A stretch of DNA of 10,104 nucleotides from Candidatus Krumholzibacteriia bacterium (GTDB lineage: Bacteria; Krumholzibacteriota; Krumholzibacteriia; LZORAL124-64-63): assembly GCA_028718575.1 (NCBI GenBank), contig JAQULN010000064.1, forward strand, positions 1 through 10,104. The letters run 5' to 3'. The notes below the pieces were generated by a model. That model saw nothing but the letters and a program-made list of their open reading frames with translations, had not been told where the DNA came from and made no database searches. Position numbers and translations under genes: made by a program. The number at the start of each line of letters is the position of its first letter. Position 1 is the stretch's first letter. Positions 6,644 through 10,104 of this stretch are shown here, piece by piece.

Positions 6644-8713
6644 GTTCTCGCCTGTCTGCGGCAGATGCACGACGACGTTGCTGACATCCACCGTGATCTC
6701 GTCGAGCCTTTGCTGCGTTTCCGGATTCACGTCTTGTTGGTAGCGGCCGCCAAGCTGCTCGCTCAGGAACTTCTCCATCGCCACGGCGAGGGCCTTGCGG
6801 TTGTTGGGAGCGCGGAATCCGTGCCCTTCGTCGGGCGCCACGAGGTATGAGACCGGCCTGTTCTTCTCGCGCAGGGCGACGACGATCTGGTCGCTCTCGT
6901 GCTGCTTGACGCGCGGATCGTTAGCGCCGTGCACGACAAGCAGCGGCGCCTTGATCCGGTCGCAATGAAAGAGCGGCGACCGGGCGATCAGGTCCTCGCG
7001 GTCGGCCTCCACGCTCGGATTACCGACCCGCTTGTACCACGATCCTTCGAGGAACGGCTTCCAGTATTCAGGGAAGCTGTTGATCAAGGTCAGCAGGTTC
7101 GACGGGCCGACGTAGGGGATACCGCAGGCGTAGAGGTCGGGCGTGAACGTGACTCCGGCCAACGTGGCATAACCGCCGTAAGAGCCGCCGAAAATCGCCA
7201 CTTTCGCCGGATCGGCGATACCCTGCTTCTTCAACCACGCGACCGCGTCGGAGATGTCGTGCTGCATGGCGCCGATGCCCCACTCGCGGTTGCCGGCGTT
7301 CAAGTACCGCTTGCCGTATCCAGAGGAGCCGCGGTAGTTGACCTGCATGACCGCGTAGCCGCGATTGGCCAGGAACTGCGCGTACGGTTCGTAACGCCAG
7401 TGATCGCGCGCCCAGGGTCCGCCGTGGATGTACATGACCGTCGGCAGGTTCTTGCCAGACTTGCCGCGCGGCAGCGTCAGGTAGCCGCGGATGGTCAGGC
7501 CGTCCCGCGCGGTGTATTGCACCGGCTGCATCGGCGCCAAGTGCTCGCTCGGCAGTTCGGGGCGCGAGCGATACTGCAGGGTCGCCTGGCGTGTGGCGGC
7601 GTCGAAGAGGTAGACCGAACCGGGATCCACGTCGCTGGCCACCAAAACGAGCAGCTTGCTCAGATCCCGGGTGGTGCTGACGGGCGTGAGCTCGCCGGCG
7701 GGCAGCGCCTTGCGCATGTTCTCCCACAGGCGGGCCGCGAATTCCGTGCGCGGGTAGACCCGCACACGGTCGCCGACGTAGGCGGTGGCCAGCAATTCAT
7801 CCGTGTCGGGATGAAACGTGGCGCCGCTGAGGTCGACTTCGTTCTCGGGATCGCTCTCGACAAACTGCATGACGCCGGACTCGACGTCCATGAGCATGAG
7901 TTGAGCGAGATCGACGTCGCCGATGTTCGAGATCAGGTACACATGACGGCCGTCCCGGTGGAAATTGATCGGGTAGAGGTTTTCCTCGTAGGTGGCCGCG
8001 GCAAGCCGCGTGAATCCCTGCAGGTCGACGCGCAAGAGTTCGGTGCCGCCGTCAGGCAGCGAGCGGGTCGCCAAACGCAGCCGGCCCTCGAGGTCGAAGC
8101 CCCAGTCGCTGATGTTGTCGGTGTTCTCGCGCAGCAGCGTGCGACCGCCGGAGGCGATGTCGACGCGGTAGACGTCGCTGTAGCTGGGATCGCGATCATT
8201 CAACCCGACGATGATCACACCGGGCGCGTTCTTGGGAACATCGTAGATCACCGCCCGCGCGCCGGGGACCGGGGTCAGGTTGCGCGCGGCGGGAACGCCG
8301 GTTTCTGTCACCACTGCGCCGGCGGGATCGACAGCCCAGACGTGGTAGTTCTCGTCGCCGTCGCGGTCCTGCACATAGAGGACATAGCGGCTGTCGCGGC
8401 TCCAGAAATACCCCGGCACCGGCCGTTTGTCGGCAGTCAACGGCCTGGCGTTCTCAAAAGGTTCGTCGGCCGTTTTGATCCAAATGTTGCGCGCGCCGGC
8501 GAAGGGCTTGATGAAACTCATCCAATGGCCGTCGGGCGAGAGCTGCGCACCGGAAATCTCGGGATCGCCGAAGAACAGCTCGCGATCCAGCAGGGGAGGC
8601 ATCACGTCGGCGACGTCCTGGGTCTGGCGTTCATCCCGGCTGCCGCAGCCGGCCATGACCACCAAGGCGAGGATCGGCAGCACCCCCAGAAATAACCTCG
8701 ATCGGGGCTTCAT
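6641..8713 (-). CDS. S9-family (prolyl oligopeptidase-like) serine peptidase lipoprotein
   Basis: The 690-aa protein starts at ATG 8713, chosen because AAGGAG (8722-8727) lies 8 nt upstream and a lipoprotein signal follows at once; the frame is open upstream but that stretch looks non-coding. Residues 1-22 are the signal peptide and Cys23 sits in the lipobox VMAGC. Gly at +2 is compatible with outer-membrane sorting. Residues about 45-395 form the N-terminal beta-propeller, with strands such as FWSRDSRYVLYVQDRDGDEN. Residues about 400-655 are the alpha/beta hydrolase domain: MYIHGGPWARD (oxyanion region, HGGP 430-433), FGGSYGGYA with nucleophile Ser511, HGANDPRV with Asp599, and DEGHGF with His631. 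All three catalytic residues are present. It probably cleaves short peptides or acyl-peptides at the periplasmic face (S9C type). A short tail (about 656-690) follows. The gene is monocistronic, convergent with the GTPase and divergent from the 159-aa gene. Confidence 0.93.
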   Translation of the reverse strand: MKPRSRLFLGVLPILALVVMAGCGSRDERQTQDVADVMPPLLDRELFFGDPEISGAQLSPDGHWMSFIKPFAGARNIWIKTADEPFENARPLTADKRPVPGYFWSRDSRYVLYVQDRDGDENYHVWAVDPAGAVVTETGVPAARNLTPVPGARAVIYDVPKNAPGVIIVGLNDRDPSYSDVYRVDIASGGRTLLRENTDNISDWGFDLEGRLRLATRSLPDGGTELLRVDLQGFTRLAAATYEENLYPINFHRDGRHVYLISNIGDVDLAQLMLMDVESGVMQFVESDPENEVDLSGATFHPDTDELLATAYVGDRVRVYPRTEFAARLWENMRKALPAGELTPVSTTRDLSKLLVLVASDVDPGSVYLFDAATRQATLQYRSRPELPSEHLAPMQPVQYTARDGLTIRGYLTLPRGKSGKNLPTVMYIHGGPWARDHWRYEPYAQFLANRGYAVMQVNYRGSSGYGKRYLNAGNREWGIGAMQHDISDAVAWLKKQGIADPAKVAIFGGSYGGYATLAGVTFTPDLYACGIPYVGPSNLLTLINSFPEYWKPFLEGSWYKRVGNPSVEADREDLIARSPLFHCDRIKAPLLVVHGANDPRVKQHESDQIVVALREKNRPVSYLVAPDEGHGFRAPNNRKALAVAMEKFLSEQLGGRYQQDVNPETQQRLDEITVDVSNVVVHLPQTGEN

Positions 8714-8721
8714 ATCAACAT

Positions 8722-8727
8722 CTCCTT
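8722..8727 (-). promoter_or_regulatory. Ribosome binding site fixing the peptidase start
   Basis: Minus-strand AAGGAG lies 8 nt before ATG 8713. It supports a start directly before the lipoprotein signal peptide and excludes longer N-termini in the same open frame. Confidence 0.75.
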
Positions 8728-8781
8728 CAATGCAGGAACAAGCAGGGACCGGGTTAGACCGCGGTACTGAAGTGCAGCTAG

Positions 8782-8810
8782 ATAATACGAACCGGCCGCG
8801 AAAAGGTTCG
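8782..8810 (-). promoter_or_regulatory. Candidate -10 and operator-like inverted repeat upstream of the peptidase
   Basis: Minus-strand TATTAT (8787-8782) is a plausible -10 box about 70 bp before the start codon, but the -35 position is poor. Directly upstream, CGAACC (8788-8793) and GGTTCG (8805-8810) form a 6-bp inverted repeat that would lie between the -10 and -35 sites. Confidence 0.25.
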
Positions 8811-9015
8811 CGACCGCGTGTTCTTCGCGGCTGCTGCCGCGCATCGACGGTCGGGGCCATCGTCCTATTTGGTTGTGCCTCGCAGATTGTTGCCGGCTGT
8901 GGCCATATCGAATCATTTCAGTCAATTACCACGCGCCGGCGCCCGATCCATGGAAATTAACCCAAAATAACAATATATGTCGACGAGCAACAATTTGCGA
9001 GGCACAACCTATTGT

Positions 9016-9025
9016 GTCAATTGAC
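9016..9025. promoter_or_regulatory. Palindrome GTCAATTGAC overlapping the -35 box
   Basis: A perfect 10-bp palindrome overlaps the TTGACG -35 element of the 159-aa gene. A related sequence, GTCAATTAC, is at 8921-8929. Position and symmetry suit a repressor site, but no family is recognised. Confidence 0.3.
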
Positions 9026-9049
9026 GACGGCCGAATCAAGTATTATACA
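9021..9049 (+). promoter_or_regulatory. Sigma70-like promoter of the 159-aa gene
   Basis: TTGACG (9021-9026), a 17-bp spacer and TATACA (9044-9049) lie in AT-rich DNA. The expected start near 9056 gives a leader of about 30 nt containing AAGGAG (9074-9079). Confidence 0.55.
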
Positions 9050-9086
9050 AAGTTACTTAACTAGTAAAACAAAAAGGAGTGAGTTT

Positions 9087-9566
9087 ATGGACATCCCGAC
9101 GACCTTGAAGCATAAACCGGTCATCGTATCGCGCGACTACGAGAAGATCGACGGCCGCCTGGCGCACCGTACAGACGCCAAGGGCCTCTCGCTCGGCCTG
9201 GCCCAGTGGAACGACCGCGGCAAGGTCGACATCTCGGCCAAGGTCTGGCGCCATTCAGGGTCGAAATGGTCGCGGCAATCGGAGGAACTGCCGCTTCACC
9301 GCGTGCTGGACCTCGCGATCCTCATCAGCCGCGCCAGACTGCACTTTCGGGAGGCCTATCGTTTACCCGCGCTCTATGATCCCGACCACCCCGTGATCGA
9401 CCGCGTGGGCTTGCAGGGCGGCGCCATGACCGTCGCCGTCTGCACGGAAAACGAGCAGATCGAAGGGGATATCCGGCTCTTCAACGATGTCTTGAGCGTC
9501 GACGACGAACTGATCAGCGAACGGTTGCGCACGTTGGCGCGGATCCTGAAGGAACTGGGCTACTGA
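9087..9566 (+). CDS. Small conserved cytoplasmic protein, resembles DUF6530
   Basis: The 159-aa protein starts at ATG 9087 with an ideal AAGGAG (9074-9079) 7 nt upstream; the frame is open further left but only through AT-rich promoter DNA. There is no signal peptide or membrane segment, so it should be cytoplasmic. The N-terminal half holds the segments KHKPVIVSRDYEKIDGR, TDAKGLSLGLAQWNDRG, DISAKVWRHSG and KWSRQSEELPLHRVLDLAIL. From memory these match the uncharacterised DUF6530 family, and the length fits; I could not verify it. The C-terminal half is helical and acidic (LSVDDELISERLRTLARILKELGY). No catalytic motif is evident and the function is unknown. It has its own promoter and stands alone, convergent with the exported protein at 9573 with only 6 bp between stops. 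Confidence 0.85.
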   Translation: MDIPTTLKHKPVIVSRDYEKIDGRLAHRTDAKGLSLGLAQWNDRGKVDISAKVWRHSGSKWSRQSEELPLHRVLDLAILISRARLHFREAYRLPALYDPDHPVIDRVGLQGGAMTVAVCTENEQIEGDIRLFNDVLSVDDELISERLRTLARILKELGY

Positions 9567-9572
9567 TCCGGC

Positions 9573-10104
9573 TCAGGGCGTCAACACGACCTTGACGCTC
9601 GCTTGCCAGGCGGGCCCTTGGACCCGTACGAGGTACACCCCGGCCGGCGCGCGGCGGTCCGCCTGGTCGCAACCGTTCCATTGCAGCCGCCGATCCCCCT
9701 CGTCCAGGCTTCCCGCGTGGAGCGTCTGCACGCGCCGGCCTGCAAGATCGTAGACCGCGGCGTCGATCCGTTGCGCGACCGGCAAGCTGAACACCACGTT
9801 GACGCGGGGATTGAACGGGTTCGGCCACGCCTGGATCGCCGCCGGGGCCGCGACGGGGGGGCGCGGCGCCGCTGTGGTCTGCGCCGCGCCCGATAGCGCG
9901 AACTGGCCGTTGTTGACGTTCACCAGGAACAACGCGTTGTCGGGATCGACGGTCAGACCGCTGAAGCTGCCGTAAAGGGTGTCGGCGCTGGCGGCGGTCA
10001 CGTTGATGTTCCCCGTCAAGCTGACCAGGATATGCTCGGCGTCCAGATCGTCCAACCACTGCATGACACCGTCTGCCGAGAGCGTGTCGGGCAGCGAGAA
10101 CGAT
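9573..10104 (-). CDS. Exported protein with FlgD-like Ig domain, C-terminal 176 residues
   Basis: Partial gene whose start lies beyond the right edge; the frame is open from the edge (SFSLPDTLSADGV before a Met at 10064) to TGA 9573-9575. Visible residues about 1-73 are a strand-rich domain (EHILVSLTGNINVTAASADT, then GSFSGLTVDPDNALFLVNVN) that I do not recognise. A Pro/Ala-rich linker (about 74-90) leads to a C-terminal FlgD Ig-like domain: AWPNPFNPRVNVVFSLP, AVYDLAGRRVQTL, LQWNGCDQADRRAPAGVYLV and a final VKVVLTP. This is the same module that ends the FG-GAP protein, with shared PNPFNPR, GRRV and AG-[IV]-Y positions. Such domains sit at the C-terminus of many exported proteins in FCB-type bacteria. 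The overall function cannot be told from the fragment. Confidence 0.82.
   Translation of the reverse strand, partial: SFSLPDTLSADGVMQWLDDLDAEHILVSLTGNINVTAASADTLYGSFSGLTVDPDNALFLVNVNNGQFALSGAAQTTAAPRPPVAAPAAIQAWPNPFNPRVNVVFSLPVAQRIDAAVYDLAGRRVQTLHAGSLDEGDRRLQWNGCDQADRRAPAGVYLVRVQGPAWQASVKVVLTP

Larger units (their letters stand above)
8714..9086. other. Divergent intergenic region, AT-rich on its right side
   Basis: No gene is supported. The left part is GC-rich leader and promoter sequence of the peptidase. The part from about 8940 to 9075 is distinctly AT-rich (24 of 60 bases G+C in 8941-9000 by hand count) and holds the promoter of the 159-aa gene. A minus-strand open frame ends in an ATGA overlap with the peptidase start, but it has no recognisable product. 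Confidence 0.5.

Noticed and set aside
6899..8695. Long plus-strand open frame (598 codons) opposite the peptidase
   Set aside because: It is the shadow of an S9 peptidase with an intact catalytic triad. The translation is Arg/Val/His-rich with no family pattern.
8710..8925. Minus-strand 71-codon frame ending in an ATGA overlap with the peptidase start, as in translational coupling
   Set aside because: It starts at a TTG without a clear ribosome site, spans the candidate promoter, and its translation looks random. Comparison with relatives could revive it as a leader peptide.
9563..9576. CTGA...TCAG hairpin at the convergent stops of the 159-aa gene and its neighbour
   Set aside because: Two convergent genes that both end in TGA always give TGA...TCA. 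Only one further base pair is present, so it is not evidence of a terminator.
1..10104. CRISPR arrays, tRNA or rRNA genes, insertion sequences, phage or toxin-antitoxin genes
   Set aside because: I looked for them and found no direct-repeat arrays, cloverleaf-like sequences, transposase motifs or terminal repeats.

Overview
The window is a GC-rich bacterial fragment, roughly two thirds G+C in most genes. It appears to come from a diderm: two lipoproteins, a periplasmic sensor domain and several exported proteins are visible. Two exported proteins end in a FlgD-type Ig-like domain opened by the motif PNPFNPR. That C-terminal module is typical of uncultured FCB-type lineages such as Eisenbacteria and Krumholzibacteriota. 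The placement is an inference from protein style; no rRNA or marker gene is present.

Layout, left to right. (a) 1-1780, minus strand: a two-gene unit with an ABC_sub_bind-type lipoprotein (773-1780) followed 36 bp later by the N-terminus of a membrane sensor with a periplasmic dCache domain (736 to beyond position 1). Together they look like a ligand-sensing module. Its base composition is clearly lower in G+C than the rest. (b) 1988-4003, minus strand: a secreted FG-GAP/VCBS beta-propeller with a C-terminal FlgD Ig-like domain. (c) 4004-4360: a divergent control region with two back-to-back sigma70-like promoters and a roughly 200-nt potentially structured leader. (d) 4361-5053, plus strand: a small secreted protein with a probable jelly-roll fold, followed by a strong hairpin. 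(e) 5445-6630, plus strand: a DRG-like GTPase with a C-terminal TGS domain, split by a one-base frameshift at 6435-6437. (f) 6641-8713, minus strand: an S9-family serine peptidase lipoprotein, convergent with the GTPase. (g) 8714-9086: an AT-rich divergent spacer with a good promoter for the next gene. (h) 9087-9566, plus strand: a small cytoplasmic protein that resembles DUF6530. (i) 9573-10104, minus strand: the C-terminal part of another exported protein with a FlgD-like end.

Apart from the sensor pair, the genes are mostly independent transcription units, alternating in divergent and convergent pairs. I see no tRNA, rRNA, CRISPR array, insertion sequence or phage gene. I do not find a clear, wholly new multi-gene system. 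The points most worth checking are the sensor/lipoprotein module with its base-composition step, the frameshifted GTPase, the hairpin-rich leader at 4158-4360, and the palindrome on the promoter of the 159-aa gene.
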